64,000 bases of DNA from Beroe forskalii (taxonomy: Eukaryota; Ctenophora; Nuda; Beroida; Beroidae): assembly GCA_011033025.1 (NCBI GenBank), contig WFMF01000111.1:248001-312000 (forward strand). The letters are read 5' to 3'. The notes below the pieces were generated by a model. That model ran no database searches, had not been told where the DNA came from, and worked only from the letters and a program-made list of their open reading frames with translations. Each line of letters starts with the position of its first letter. The stretch's first letter is position 1. Shown in pieces: positions 12,305 through 27,100 of the stretch. The position numbers and the translations under genes were made by a program.

Positions 12305-13253
12305 TTAAATATTGTACACTTCAATTTCACACCTTCAATATAGAAATACAAACATCACATATGATACTTGTGTTTGTTTGACAAGGTAAGAAGTTATATA
12401 TAACATAATTTGATTTATGAATGTTGCAAATATATTAAATTTTTTAGTTTTCTTTTTACTAAAACTATGTCTTTTACTAAAACCTTTATCAACCTTTCAT
12501 AGGTGTCAGATGTCATTTGAGATCCTTTCACCTGAGGGATTACGTTGTGATGGGCGTCGTCCCCATGAAATGAGAAAACTTAAATGTGAAGTTGGTGTAG
12601 CCCAAGATGCTGATGGGTCTGCTATTGTAGAACAAGGTTACACCAAGGTTTTGGTGACAGTATATGGACCACATGAATGTGAAAACAGGACTAAACGTAT
12701 TAATGATAAAGCTATCATATGCTGTTCATATAATAAGGCTACATTCAGCACAGGAATAAGGATGAGAAAAATGATTACTGACAAAAAATCAACTGAGGTT
12801 AGTGTGATGATTCAAAACACATTTGAAGCAGCAGTTTTACTTGAAAAGTTCCCCAAATCCCAGATTGACATTTTTGTTCAAGTTTTGCAAGGTGATGGTG
12901 GTGAAAGATGTGTTGCTATAAATGCAACTACTTTGGCTCTTATTAATGCTGGTATTCCCATGAAAGACTATGTTTGTGCATGTGCTGCAACCATATATCA
13001 AGACACTGCTCTTTTAGATATTAACCACCTAGAAGAATTTTCACGTGGGCCTTTATTTATGTTAGCAGTTATGCCCAAATCAGAACAAATAGTTCAGTTA
13101 CAACTTGATAATAGATTGCATAATGACCATCTAGACAAAGTAGTGAAACAAACTGTGCAAGGATGCAAAGATATTCAATTACTGCTTGATCGTAAAATAA
13201 AAGAAAAAACTGTTGAAGCAGCTGCTGCCTATGATATAAAACCTAGAATATAG
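12305..13253 (+). CDS. EXOSC4: Exosome complex component RRP41 (EXOSC4), intact copy
   Basis: RRP41 is one of six RNase PH-like proteins forming the ring of the nuclear and cytoplasmic RNA exosome, which feeds RNA to the DIS3 and EXOSC10 nucleases; in animals the ring itself is thought not to be catalytic. The coding sequence is one exon, ATG at 12,510 to TAG at 13,253, 247 residues against 245 in human. I chose this ATG because an acceptor (TTTCATAG at 12,502) ends just before it and a donor (CAAG/GTAAG at 12,385) gives a 117-bp leader intron. The upstream in-frame codons are therefore intronic. Family signatures: LRCDGRRPHEMRKL (11-24), DGSAIVEQGYTKVLVTVYGPHE (split by eye, about 35-56), ATFSTG (77-82), QIDIFVQVLQGDGGERC (118-134), NAGIPM (146-151). 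A near-identical broken copy lies 6.5 kb upstream. Identity is certain; the leader exon start is approximate. Confidence 0.95.
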
Positions 13254-13512
13254 ATCCAAAATTGAGTTTTATTTCTAAACGTAAATAATTGCCTCAATAT
13301 TAGATGTTACAATAGTTGCTCAAAATAATATTTCAAAGGGTGATAACATTTCAAAGGGTGATAAAAAGGGTAGTTAAAAGTACTATGTATCACTCTTCAG
13401 CCTCAAATAGACTGGGGGAGATGATTGCAGTTTTTTTTGTATTTTTACAACATTTTTCATCAAAAAGTTCAGTTGGGTTACAATTATAACAGTAGTTACA
13501 ATTATAATTTAC

Positions 13513-14208
13513 TAGAAAAGCCCGTTGGGCCTGCTAGGTAATACAGAACCAAATAAAGTTTATGAAGGAGCAAAATTTAACATTATTCGTGGGTTACTTT
13601 AAGTAATGCTGCACCGGGCAAGTTTTGATTATTATAATTTGTTGTTGTGTGATGAAGTAAAATCTTAAAATTGAAACCGAGTATCGTACTCATACTGAAC
13701 GTTGAATTAAGCAATAAGCATTGATTCACGCCAAAGAGCAGTCTTCTAAATTCGCAATGTGCTATGCCCAAATTCGATCCAATTTGATTTTCCTTTTGGT
13801 CAATCTTAAATTGCTCTAAATTCGCATTTTCCGTTATCATCAACACAGCATTGATTCAAATCGACCGACGTCTGCCACAGATTTATGAAGAGATGCTATA
13901 GGAAATATGATGCCAGCCAAACCCGTCATCTATCTTCAGATCTTGAATTTCAAATGATAAACAGTAAACACACCGTTCTTTCAAACGCTACAACGCAGCA
14001 GTCAACAACGTATCAGAAAGCACTCGCATAGAACTGATCATAATCTGCACGTGCACAAAAATCTGTTTCCATAGCAACGGTACCATTATGCGCATCTCAG
14101 CCTTCGTTTCTCTTGATATTTTCTTGGCAAGCTCAAATTTAAACTGTGCGCCCGCACAGACAAACATAATTCACGTGCCATCTCCAAATTATATATAAGA
14201 TAATGCTT
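13513..14208. mobile_element. Copy-specific insertion, about 0.7 kb, family unknown
   Basis: This block is absent from the matching place in the other copy (near 6,990), where flanking sequence is continuous. One end carries GAAAAGCCCGTTGGGCCTGC followed by TAGGTAATACAG. A similar small hairpin end with AACAGGCCTGATGAGCCTGC occurs at about 25,432 and 53,243. An 87-codon minus-strand open stretch (13,583-13,846) has no recognisable domain. The AT-rich flanks hide any target duplication. It could be a short non-autonomous retroelement or the tail of a larger one. Confidence 0.5.
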
Positions 14209-15432
14209 TTATACAGTTGCTATAATTTGCTTATACTTTTACAGAGGTTTCACCACCTCTGAGATCAGTGTCTGAAGTTTCCCCATGATAACCGCCATTT
14301 GTACAGGTGTGAGACTGATTTCACTGTCTATCCACATACGTACATGGTACTGTGCAATCGGAAATTTCAGAATGACTTGACACCTGTGTTATAATTGTAG
14401 TAAATCATGTATTTCTTTTTTTATATTTCATAAATTTCAGAATAAATAACCACAACATTGCTGCATTGAAGCGAATTTTCGTCAATTACCTAACTTATAA
14501 CATTTTCAAGCTGAAAGGATTTAACTATTCAATACCTACTGGCAAACGAATAATTGATAACCTAAAGGTATGAAAAACGTCTTACTATCAAACATGTAAA
14601 GCACTATAAAGCAATTCGTGTTCAAAAGTCAAAAGTCCTCAAAATATTGAAATTAAAAGTTACAAACTATATAGCTGCCGTAGCTAACCTGTAATGTAAA
14701 AAAGCATAGGTTATTTAGTTGAAGATTTGATTGTACGAACAGAGCTCAATCGGCGACACCTCATTCGCATTTACACTTTATTATTATGTTGATGTACGCC
14801 TTGTGTACATTATGCATTAAATAATTGAAAGTATTGTTTTATTCAGTGGACAGTTATATTCACTCGTAGCATTTGATCGTTTCAGATGGTACAGAGCTCA
14901 CTCATAAATTTCTTATTCAACTTGTACCTTTTAATAGGTATCATTATCAAACAAATCAATGCTAATTGCATTTAAGTCCTCTATAAGGTTTTCTTTCCTG
15001 GATGCGCTGGTGGCTGGCATCCTAGATTGAGCTTTTTTCTGGATTTTGAAATTTTGTCTTAAATTTCGAAATCTGAGAGTTTTTGGGTGGTGAAATTTTG
15101 GGCCTACAATGTTAAAAATGGGCCTGTGATGTCTCAAATGGGTCTGTGTGGTCTCATTTGGGCCTTTTTATGTCTCAAATGTGCCTGTAATGTATCAATT
15201 AATGGGCATACATTATCACAAATTGGCCAGTGCTGTCTCAAATGGGCTTGTATTATCTCAAATGGGCCTGTGATGTCTCAAATGGGCCTGCTTTTGTGAT
15301 AAACTTTCAGCTAAAAAGTGGGCCTGTGATGAAAAAAGTGGGCCTGAACGACGAAAAAACCCAGCATCCTAGGGTGGGCCTGTGGCTACCTGAAAAGAAA
15401 AACCTTAGTCCTCTAAGTCACCAGCTGTTCAT

Positions 15433-17044
15433 GTTCAAATTGAGTGTCCGCCAAAGGGTCAAAATCAAGTTCAATTTGGCCTGATGATAATGTTTCTATC
15501 ATGTTCTGTATCGTCTCAGGATTCCAGAATGGTATCATTATATACAAATTTTTTCGTTGAAATTCATTTTTTCAAGATTTTCTGTTTATTTTCATGACAT
15601 TGAAAATCCATCATTTCAGCCGAAACATGCTAAATTTCTGCTGCTTTGGAGCAACAATGCAGCAAAATATGGCTCAATATGGAACAGTGTGGTGGATAAA
15701 TCATTTTTGAATGATTTTGGGACCTCCTGTATGACAAAAATCCACAATATGACCATTTTCTGACCTCATGGTCCAAAAATTGACATATTCTCATTTTTTG
15801 ATGAATATTCTGCATTATAGGCATATTCAAGGTATCTAACCTTGCTGGTGGTATTGATTTAAGTATAAGGAAGTTTTTGAAAACAATAAATTGCTCTGGA
15901 AGTGGTCACATGTCAAGAAATTTGCTTGTGGGACATAATTTTGTCTCGCATAATGATAAAGTTTTGAACTCGAAAACCAAAATTCTTCATAGGGATGATT
16001 ATTGACTTCCAAATGATGTGTAAGCTATTGTTAGATGTCCTTCATAACAAAACAAGTCCTCTGGGTGAATGAGTTTATGAAAAATTCCAATATTTTGCCT
16101 TTTTTGATCATTTTTGAAAAAATTTTTAAAAAGGTGAAAAAGCCCACTAGAAGGCAAAACCTGGATGAAATCCATCTCTTATCAACCAATTTGCATGGTT
16201 ACATCGAAAAAAAGAGTTGGTGTCCATGAAATATCCTCTGGATATCATTTTTCCAAAGGTACGGTAGGGCGCGGGACATATTTATGTCTCGCGTAACCTT
16301 ATTTTTGGAAAGGACCTTTTCTGGACTTCTCCAAGTGTGCCCAAATGTGTCCATACCACGTTTCTAACATATCCATAGCACCCAATAGCCAATGAAAAGT
16401 GATTTAAAGTTGATCTTGAGGACATTTCTTCATTGCACCGGACATAATTATGTCTCGCGCACTCCAATGCGCATCACATTTTTGACCATAACTTGGCCAT
16501 CGTTGAAGCTAGAACAAAAATTTTGGGTCCATCTGAAAGCTGAATCTTGGCAGAATGCAGTGCAAACAATCAATCATTGAAAAGAGCAGAACAAGACCTC
16601 CATAACCAATCCTTGTGTTGATGATAGAGTTTTTCTTACTTTTTTGTAACCTTAATGTTTTTAGATAAAGTTGAATATCTGCTGAACCATAAGTCCAATT
16701 GACTCAATTTTTGGTTTGTCTTGGAGCTTAGGCTTCCTGCTAATGCCACAAGCTACAAATTCCTATACAACTTACTTTCTGGCCTGGTGATAGCCAATTC
16801 AATAAGGTAACAAAATTCATGTAACCTTATTTATAGGCAAATTTTAAGCGATATGGAAATTATTCTCAAAATTGACCAAAAAATAGGATTTACTTCTGGT
16901 TTTTTGCATTCTATATCATTTTCATGGTCTTTGGTAAGGTATTTGGGCCAAAAATGATTCGAAATTGATTCTATCTTCATGTCAAACTTTTGTATGGAAG
17001 TTGGCGGACAAAATTTTAGCATCTTTTGAACCTACACAGATGAG
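15433..17044. mobile_element. Copy-specific insertion, about 1.6 kb, weak terminal inverted repeats
   Basis: In the other copy the two flanks are joined directly (at about 8,221). The left end reads GTTCAAATTGAGTGTCCGCC; near the right end the complement of GTTCAAAAGATG and GTCCGCC occurs (16,995-17,030). This gives short imperfect inverted ends. The interior repeats a GGACATAATTATGTCTCGC motif about three times (about 15,930, 16,275, 16,440). No domain is recognised in the open stretches. Confidence 0.5.
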
Positions 17045-17054
17045 CATATGGCTG

Positions 17055-18308
17055 ACTTTCGGTGACACACCCGCAACATACCTGTAACATACCTGCAACA
17101 CACCTGTGACACACCAACAACATACTTGCAACACACTTGTGACACACTTAAGACACACCTACAACACACCTAGGACACACCTGCGACACACCCGAAACAT
17201 AAATTCTATTAATATTGCAATACACCTACAACACTGCTATGACACACCTACAACACACCTACAACACACCTGCGACACAACTGAAACATAAGTTCTATTG
17301 TTATTGCAATACACCTACAAACCTACAACACACCTGCAACACGCCTACAACACACATACAACAACACTGCTACACACTTGTTAAACAACTGAAACACAAG
17401 TTCTATAGTTATTGCAATAACAGTGAAACCCTTGAACTCTTGAAATAACCATATGACCCTTGAAATAACAATATAACCAATGTTACAATAAACTTATAAA
17501 AATAGGACTCTTAGAATAACAGTAGTAAAAATAGGCCCCTAATCTAAATCTTAACTGTATAATCACATGTCGCAATAGCAATGGACCTGTGCAAAGCCCC
17601 TCAGTTTCCATTCCTTGTTTAACATGCCATACAGCGAGGCTGTATGCTGAGTTCACCAGGTTCAGGGACTTAGTCACCATTAATACTTTGATACTACGGC
17701 ATAAGTTGCATCTTTACCCTCTGTATTATACCCTTGCATTTGACAATTGATGCTTACACTACTATTTCATTTCCAATTTGACGTTATATAAGCTAGTCTC
17801 TACGTGAGGAGAGTCAAGGCAGAAGAAATGACCATCAAGCACAGCTCACCAGACTACGGAATCAATCTAACAATGACAGTAGGACCTCAAGAATACCAAT
17901 GAAGCCCTTAGAATAACAACAGGCTTCCCAAAATAACGATAAGATCCTCAGGATAACATTAGAATCACAATAGGATCCTTAGAAAAGCAATAGGATGCTT
18001 TAAATAACAATACAATATGACCCTTAGGACCATGACAATAGGACCATAGCAATGATAGTGGCATCCTAACAATAATGGCATCCTTAGGACCCTTAAAATA
18101 GGTGTGTTGTAGGTGTATTGCAATAAAGCAATAACAATAGAACTCATTTTTCAGGTGTGTAGCAGGTGTGTTGTAGCTGTGTCATAGCTGTGTTGTAGGT
18201 GTATTGCAAAAATAATACAACTTATGTTTCAGTTTTGTTGCAGGTGTCTCACAAGTGTGTCGTAGCTCTGTCGCAGGTGTGTCGGAGGACCAAAGATGTG
18301 TCATCGAA
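17055..18308. mobile_element. Foldback element with minisatellite arms (CACACCTACAA family)
   Basis: The left arm (about 17,060-17,400) is built of CACACCTACAACACACCTGC-type units; the right arm (about 18,095-18,300) has the complementary GGTGTGTTGTAGGTGTATTG units. The tips share TTTCGGTGACACA and TTTCGATGACACA in opposite orientation (about 17,056 and 18,296). The middle has many GACCCTTAGAATAAC-like motifs and no gene. The other copy (8,237-9,282) has the left arm and middle but is cut at the start of the right arm. Confidence 0.65.
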
Positions 18309-19525
<1,217 letters not shown>

Positions 19526-19821
19526 TTTCAAACTTTCAAATCTCCATTTTATGGCCTACACTTTAATTGTATTATACTTTTAAACATTATTATTGTAAAT
19601 CATACTTATTTCATAAATAACAGTTGGGGGATTTAGTTATCAAATGCAAATGAATGACGCAAAGTGTGAAGCCTGTATTTTTAAGTATTGAAGTAGTGAA
19701 TGAGTTAAAATACCTACATTGTAAATTTATTATTTTGTACAGGTATGATTTTTCACAAATCGGTCATAATATTAATAAAAAGGTAAATATATTTTAAATA
19801 CTTATAAAGTTGCAATACAAT
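19526..19821. other. DPM1 3' region
   Basis: AT-rich 3' untranslated and intergenic sequence. AATAAA-like motifs occur (for example near 19,773), but none can be fixed as the polyadenylation signal. Confidence 0.35.
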
Positions 19822-20078
19822 TCATTAAAATTCAATTTCGAGGGTATTTGCAGGCATGCATTAATTTGTAGTATTGCTCTCCTCACATTGGCTAATACAC
19901 TAAGAGCATAACAAATGATCACGATGCTGATAAAATTATTGCACCTGGCTTCACCTCGTGCAATAATTTGGTATTGATGCACTAAGTCTGCTCCTTGTGC
20001 AACAAAACAAATTATCGCACTCGGCTATTCCTCGTGCAATAATGTCTATTAGCGTCCCCAGCCATGCTCTAAAGTCTG
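19822..20078. repeat. Interspersed repeat of about 250 bp (TTATTGCACTCG family)
   Basis: It contains several palindromic TTATTGCAC / GTGCAATAATTT pairs, the motif ATTGGCTAATACACTAAGAGCA and the end CCAGCCATGCTCTAA. Clear relatives are at about 21,655-21,895 and 44,490-44,735, with a partial one at 41,556-41,632. No coding capacity; likely a SINE-like or MITE family. Confidence 0.55.
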
Positions 20079-21110
20079 AGACCCCAACTAGTCATTATAT
20101 AGAAATATAGGGCGGTATGAACTGAGGTACATACTGCCGAACATGTCCTAACTAGTCTGTACTGTATACCCTGGTGGCCTGGTACGTACCGTGCTATGTA
20201 CCGATTAGTTACAACATGTTCCGTGGTACATACCCCGGAACATATCCTACGGAGGCTTAGTAGCTTACCGTCTCTTATAATAATAATAATAATAAAAATA
20301 TCCTAAATAGTCAGTACATACCGTCATACCACAGTATGTACCGCCTCTTTGCATGCATTTTTTCTCAAATTTCTTGAGAAAAGGATGTGAAGTCTGCAGC
20401 TAACAAAGGTAAATGGTCAAGGCAATTGAAGCAAATCACTAGGTACTTTACAACATCAAGAGTCAAAGCCACCAGAGTGAACCTCTGATGTCCTAGAATG
20501 AAGGGAAACAGAGTAAAGGTTACAAGAGTCAAGGCAACGGGAGTCAAGGCAAGTGTCACTGTCAATGTAGGGAGAGTCAGAGCAAACAACGGTTCGCATA
20601 GCGGCATCAAGGAAATGATGTCTACAGATAGGATGGCCGGTGAGGACCCCTGCTTGCTCCTGTTCACGTGACCCATATGCATAGCATGCATAGAGCGAAC
20701 CAGACACTCAATCAGCCATCCAGAAAGTTTCAATCTATCCAACCCTTGCATGATACGCATGTCGCATGAGTCACGTGAACAGGACCCAACAGGAGTCATC
20801 GCCCATCGGCCATCCAATCCGTTGATGCTGCTTTGCAATCCGTTGTTTGCACTGACAATCTTTGTCTTCACAGTGACACTGGTTGCCTTGTCGTCTTAAC
20901 TCAGTTTGCCTTGACTCAGGACTCTGGCTGCTTTGACTCGTAATGTTGTAAATACCTAGTAATTTGCTTCAATTGCCTTGATCATTGACCTTTGTTTGTT
21001 GCAAGCTTCAACTGTTTATTGCAAGAAATTCAGGAATAAATGCATGCGCAGAGGCAGTATGTACCGTGGTATGTACTGACAAGTTAGGATTTGTTCTAAC
21101 TAATTAATAA
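20079..21110. mobile_element. Foldback element of the AGACCCCAACTAGTC family, copy 2
   Basis: Same family as 10,170 and near-identical to 41,633-42,712. The left tip is AGACCCCAACTAGTC; inside are mirrored AGAGTCAAAGCCACCAGAGT and TGCTTTGACTCG units. The right tip is missing: about 360 bp present in the 41.6-kb copy (about 42,565-42,925) is absent here. Open stretches of up to 168 codons on the minus strand are repeat products with no domain. Confidence 0.65.
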
Positions 21111-21191
21111 ATGCAACAGTATTGCAATGTGCTGTTAGATAATTGTTTATAATCTAACTGATGTACCTACCATATTCAAATAGGAACAAAC

Positions 21192-24100
21192 ATGCATACT
21201 TTAACCAGAGTTGTCAGATCCAGATGTTTTGTTCAGAATTTGACACGGTGTGTGAGATTTTCTCCAAGATTTGCATCTCAGTCTGCAGAAACAAACAATA
21301 CAGATACTAGCCCAGAAGAGGTTTGTAAAATTTGATTGCTTAGCAACCAATTTTATCGATGTTAAATATTAGATATTGTCTGCTGAGTGAAATTATTGAG
21401 CTTATTGCACGTGGAGAAGGCGGGTGTTATAAGCAAAATAATAATTGGACATGGTGAAGCTGAGTGCAATTATTTGCATAACCGCATGCCTAGGAATCCA
21501 ATTCCTTTATTATAAAATGTTTAGAACAATGCTTTCATGAAAATAAAAACATAAAAGCACATGATAATATATATAAGTTCATAAAAATTTTATAATGATA
21601 TCATTAATACTTTGATAATAATTAGTGTTATTCAACATTGCTATTAACCTTATTAGTTATTAGCCAATTTTGAGGGTACTTGTAGGCTTGTAATAATTTG
21701 TAATATTGCACTCCTCGCATTGGCTAATACACTAAGAGCATGGCAAATGGTCATGACGCCAAAAAAATTATTGCACTCGTGCAATAATTTGGTATTGTTG
21801 CACTCGGCCTGCTCCTTGTGCGTCAATACAAATTATTGCACTCAGCTACGCCTTGTGCAATAATTTCTATAAGTGCATTCCCAGCCATGCTCTAAGCATA
21901 TAATAAAGCCTTTGCTCTGCAGTATGTAGATTAATAAATTGATTCATTTAATATAATATTGTGAATACAAAATTTGTTTTTATTTTTCATTAGCCTTTAC
22001 AATCAAAACCAAGAGTTTGCAGGAGTATTAGTTTCTTATCATAATTGCAAATTTTGGTTCTTATTAATTGCCCAAAAAATTTACATTGGTACCAAAAGCA
22101 GGAACCACCCAAAACGACCCAAAACGAATAGAAATTACCCAACCCACCCCGAACCCATTACCCAACTTGTTTGCTCTTGAAACAATGAAACAACATGAAC
22201 CAACCCAAAACAACCCGAACCAACCTTAACCCACCTGAACCAACCCATAACCCACCTGAAACCACAAAAAGCCACCAGAAAATTTGTTTTGGCAATATTG
22301 TTTAGTAAAAATATGAAAATAGACCAAACTCAGCCCGAAACGAATCAAAATTGTACTGAAATGTGAAACCACCTGCACCCAAACCCATCCGAAAAACAAC
22401 CTTTACCTAGTTCCCTAACCCTTGTTCTACTCCAAAACCACTGCAACCAGTAGTCTCCCCCCTACTCAAATTTATGCAAAAAGTACAAAACCAGCCAAAA
22501 CCTAGCCAAAACGAGCTAAAATTTATTTTAAATGTGGAACCACTCAAAACTACCTGAAATTACTTGAAACCACTGAAACCCACCCAAAACAAGCAGAACC
22601 ACCGAAACCTACCCATTTTTTTCTAAATTTTGGGTGGTTCCAGATGGTTTTGGGAGTAAGTTGGGAATGATTCTAGTGGGGGTTGCTCGGTGGTTTCGGA
22701 TTGGTTTGGGTGGGTTTGGGTCGTTTCAAGTCCGAATTTGATAGGTCCGTGGTGGTTTCGGGTCATTTCGGGTGGTTCCTGCTTTCAGTATCGACTTAGA
22801 ATTTAACAATCATAATTTAATAACAGGATGCAGTTGATCCTGTTTCTCTGAAAGATGAACAGATTGCAACCCTTGAGGCAAAATTAGCTGAAGAAGGAAA
22901 GCTTTTGGCAGATATGAAAAACAAGTATCTGAGGGCACTGGCTGATGGTGAAAATATTCGAAATCGATCCAAGAAGGAACTCGAGGATTCCAAGATATTC
23001 TCTATTCAATCTTTTGCCAAGGTTATTAACTTATTAAAGGTGGTTGGGGTCTGTTTTTTTGTTTCTGATAGAGGAGAACTGAGAACTCCCTCTTTCAGAT
23101 ACCTACTTAGCTATTACATAAAAATATAATTCCTACCTCAGGTTGTAATGCATTTTTCAGATAATGAAAAACTCCTGACTGTTATGATGTTATTGTGCTA
23201 TAAAAGCTATATTCAATTCATGGCTTGGCAATAAATTGCATATCATGGATTCAATTTTCAAGTGATATGACAAAAATTTTAATTCCTGTGAGGAAAAGAA
23301 TCCAAAATGGTACTAGGGGAATTGATTGGTTCTTTCTACATGCCCTTTTGAAGTTTCGACATATTTTTTTAAACACCAATTAGAAAAAATAAGCGAGTCA
23401 TGTAACATCAATTAGAAAAAATAAACTCGTTTGGCCCCGCTCCTTATCACCCTGGCACACTTCACAACTGTCACAATATTTCACGCACGTCGCACACCTC
23501 ACTAAACTTGATAAATAAAACACTACCTGGGACATTAAACCAGCAGCTAAATATTGTTTATAGAATTGTTCAAAGTGGCATCCATCCTATCGCATCTTGC
23601 AGAAAATGATAGTAAGCTCTCCTGCACCCATTGGAGATCTTCCTTTGTCAGATCGTAATGACATTCCGGATAATCTGTTTTGCCAGATTCTGTATCACTT
23701 TGACTTTGAGGCGGTGAACTCTGAGAACAATGGTTCGTACTATGTACTTCAACCCGCCTGATGTAGTGGTGCATTTCCGGCTCTTTAGATCTTTTGTCTC
23801 TGAGAATCTGCACCAGTTTCCTCCTCTGTGCTCGCTCAGCAGGGCTCCGTTCAGGTACAATGAAAACTCCTCCATATCTCTCTGATGTTTTCAAGTATTT
23901 CGCTGACTTAAGGCCAGATTGGGCTTCCTCTCGGGTGTTGAAATTTACTTTTACTGGTCTCGTTTTTCCTAGTTTCGCCACACCAATTCTGCAGTGATCT
24001 TTTACCACTGGCTTTGAAGACTGCCCGCAAACACACTCTAAGATATCATCTATTTTGTTACCTAAATCTGACAAGTTATCTTCTGGCACACCAAACAGTA

Positions 24101-27100
24101 CAATTTGCGTTTGCCGTTCATTTTCGCATATCACTAATTTCACCACTGTCTCTAGTTCCTTTCTTTGATTTTGGACATCTGGTAAATTGAGCGATCCGTC
24201 GAGGCCAGTATCGCGCCAGTATCACGCCAGTACCGCGCCAGTATCAGGCCAGTACCACGCCAGTATCGCGCCAGTATCAGGCCTACCTCACGCCGTTATC
24301 ACGCCAGTATCGCGCCAGTATCAGGCCTACCTCACGCCGTTATCACGCCAGTATCACGCCAGTATCGCGCCAGTAGCACGCCAGTAGCGCGCCAGTAGCA
24401 CGCCAGTAGCACGCCAGTAGCGCGCCCGTAGCACGCCAGTAGCACGCCAGTATTACGCCAGTACCGCGCCAGTAGCACGCCAGTATCACGCCAGTATCGC
24501 GCCAGTCGGAACTAACTTTAAGCCAGGACGCCAGTAACACGCCAGTATATGATCTGAAACTGGCGTGCTACTGGCGTCCTGGCTATAAGTTAGTGTCGAC
24601 TGGCGTGATACTGGCGTACTACTGGCGTACCACTGGCGTGCTACTGGCGCGATACTGGCGCGATACTGGCGTGCTACTGGCGTGCTACTGGCGTGCTACT
24701 GGCGCGCTACTGGCGTGCTACTGGCGCGGTACTGGCGCGATACTGGCGCGATAACGGCGTGAGGTAGGCCTGATACTGGCACGATACTGGCGTGCTACTG
24801 GCGTGGTACTGGCCTGATACTGGCGCGATACTGGCGTGATACTGGCCTCGACGGATCGCTCAATTTACCGGACATCTTCCCCATAATGAACTGAGCTTTT
24901 TTGTCTTGCTTGCAGTTTCTCCTGTAACTCTATAACAGTTTCTTGACTTGACAACTGCTCCTTCATGGAACTTTCGATCTGAATCGCTGCCAATCTCAAC
25001 ATGTTGATACTGCCCTCAACAATACTAACCAATGAAACAATCATTTTCGACAAATCAACACTATTTGCCCGCAAGAAGTCGTTTTCAGTGATAGTTGACG
25101 GTGTGGTATTTCCTGACAACTCCTAAACTGTTCTGAGAGCCTTATCACACTTATTTTCAAATTTGTAAAGGTCGCTTAAAGTAAATTCTACGGAGTTTTG
25201 CTGCATTTCATACACTGTATTTCAGTGTATAGGCTGTGTGACAGGATGAAATAAAGTTGCTGATAAGAGAGCACAAATTTTAACACAAAATGCAAAACGA
25301 TAAGACTGAACTTTAAAACGATAAGACTGAACTGTAAAACGATAAGACTGAACTGAACGATAAGACTGACTGAAAGTTTCGACCTATTGCTGGTGACCTT
25401 TTTATTCAAAACTTCAAAATTATAATAAAACTAACAGGCCTGATGAGCCTGCTCATACATACTAGAGTACTAGTTACATAGCTCACTCGGCGGCGCTACA
25501 CATACACACATGGCCTCGTTCACAAACTTCGGCCAATGCAATTCATCACAACACATCGAAGAATTTCAATCAGAACTGATCCAGAAGAAAGTGCAGATTG
25601 GACTTTCTGAATTTCTGCTCCAACATTTCGCTCCATACCAATGATTGAGTCCCGTGCTTGATCCAGTGATTTGTCGATGTTTCAAGACTTTTCAATTTTC
25701 CGTTGAATCATGTTTTTACCGCATTGAAAAAATCCATTCAGTTCAAAAGTTATGATTACAGTAACAACGCAATTGAAACACCATTTTATAGAAATGTGTT
25801 TAATTAACTAACTGAGACCTGAAGAGTGAAGATGTTGTAGAACGACGAAATTGATTGTCATTAATGAACCACATCGTTTACATTTGTATTTGTACCATTG
25901 AGTCAAAAGAGAATTAATAAATTACTCATCAATTGTAATCATGCGACTCTTATTCAACGACCTGATCCGTGAAATCTTTCTAAGTTTCTTGTAACATTTT
26001 ACAAGTGAAAAAAATTACTGTTTCGATTTTCTTTTCAAAATTTCTTCGCCATTGATTTGCTGGTAAAGTTTTCAGATGCAAATTTCTAATTTTATCTTAT
26101 TCCGGTAAAAATAGCTACTTCATGACCTCTAATAAGGTTCTAAACGTTTGTTTGTACAAACACGCCCTGTAATAACTCAATTAAGGCTGTAATATTTGCC
26201 CTGAAAAGGCACATGGATGTTATGAGGTTATCATGTGAAACTCATTGGTTTTTGACAATAATTATGTATGGATTAAGGTTCTCCAATTAATTATGGACAT
26301 ACCGAATATTATTTTTTGTATACACATTTGTGGTTCCGCCACAATGATGCAATTAATGAGCGCGATATCACCTTAGGCTATATTGAAAGGTGGACCCTAT
26401 GCCTTCTCGGCTTGCGGTTATGTATAATGTATGATAAATTTTCCGTTACAAATCTATTAATTAGTGGTCACAGGGCGCATATTGTGGAATGAAACAAATC
26501 ACATACTTGTTTAAATGATATTTCGGTAACATTCAGGCTAAAATGAACAAAATCTATTTTTGGGCCCAAAACTATACCATCCCTTATGATGAGTTAGCAT
26601 TTAAGAATGTTGTCCGCAATATTGGGTCACCCTGAGGGCCGTGGCCTCCGATGCCCCTCACTGAGGGGCATCGGAGGCCACGCCCTTTTCTGCGAAAAAT
26701 CAACGTTTCGAATCTTTTAAAAATCCCCTCCCGCACAATCATCATTCAAAATTGATTTATTTTAACTGTAAATTCGCGCGGTCAAATCACTGTCAAATTG
26801 ACCTGTGGGCTGTGACCTTCCATCATTTACTGTCCGTAGAACGGGTACAGTGTATACACTACACACCGAGCAGGTATGATTATTGAAGAGTGCAACCATT
26901 TCATTAAAGTTAAAACTTATCATTTCTTAGGAGTTGTTACCTGTATCGGATGTGTTAGAAAAGGCTTTAGAAAGTGTCCCCAAAGAAGAGTGGTCAGAAA
27001 ACACCTCACTCGCTAATCTGTACGAAGGTGTATCTCTGACTTACAACCAGCTTCATCAGGTTTCATGTTTGTTGTTGTGAAGTTAAATAAGTGAACTTTT

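Larger units (their letters stand above)
13254..17044. repeat. Repeat-rich region downstream of EXOSC4 copy 2
   Basis: Collinear with 6,732-8,240, with two extra blocks listed separately. It contains the TAACCACRACAT-type repeat (about 14,430-14,940) and the GGGCCTGTGATGTCTCAAAT minisatellite (about 15,095-15,390). Short open stretches in the minisatellite are products of the repeat. No gene seen. Confidence 0.65.

Noticed and set aside
12417-12509. Upstream 31 in-frame codons before EXOSC4 (hydrophobic, signal-like)
   Set aside because: A GT-AG leader intron covers this stretch; the exon starts at 12,503 and the family's N terminus fits the ATG at 12,510.
20365-20871. 168-codon minus-strand frame (and 164 codons at 41,846-42,340)
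   Set aside because: Lies within the inverted-repeat foldback, has no domain, and its similarity between copies is only that of the element.
24187-24540. Open frames of repeated A, S, P, V and W, R, T, G residues
   Set aside because: Products of GCCAGTA-type tandem units in a foldback.
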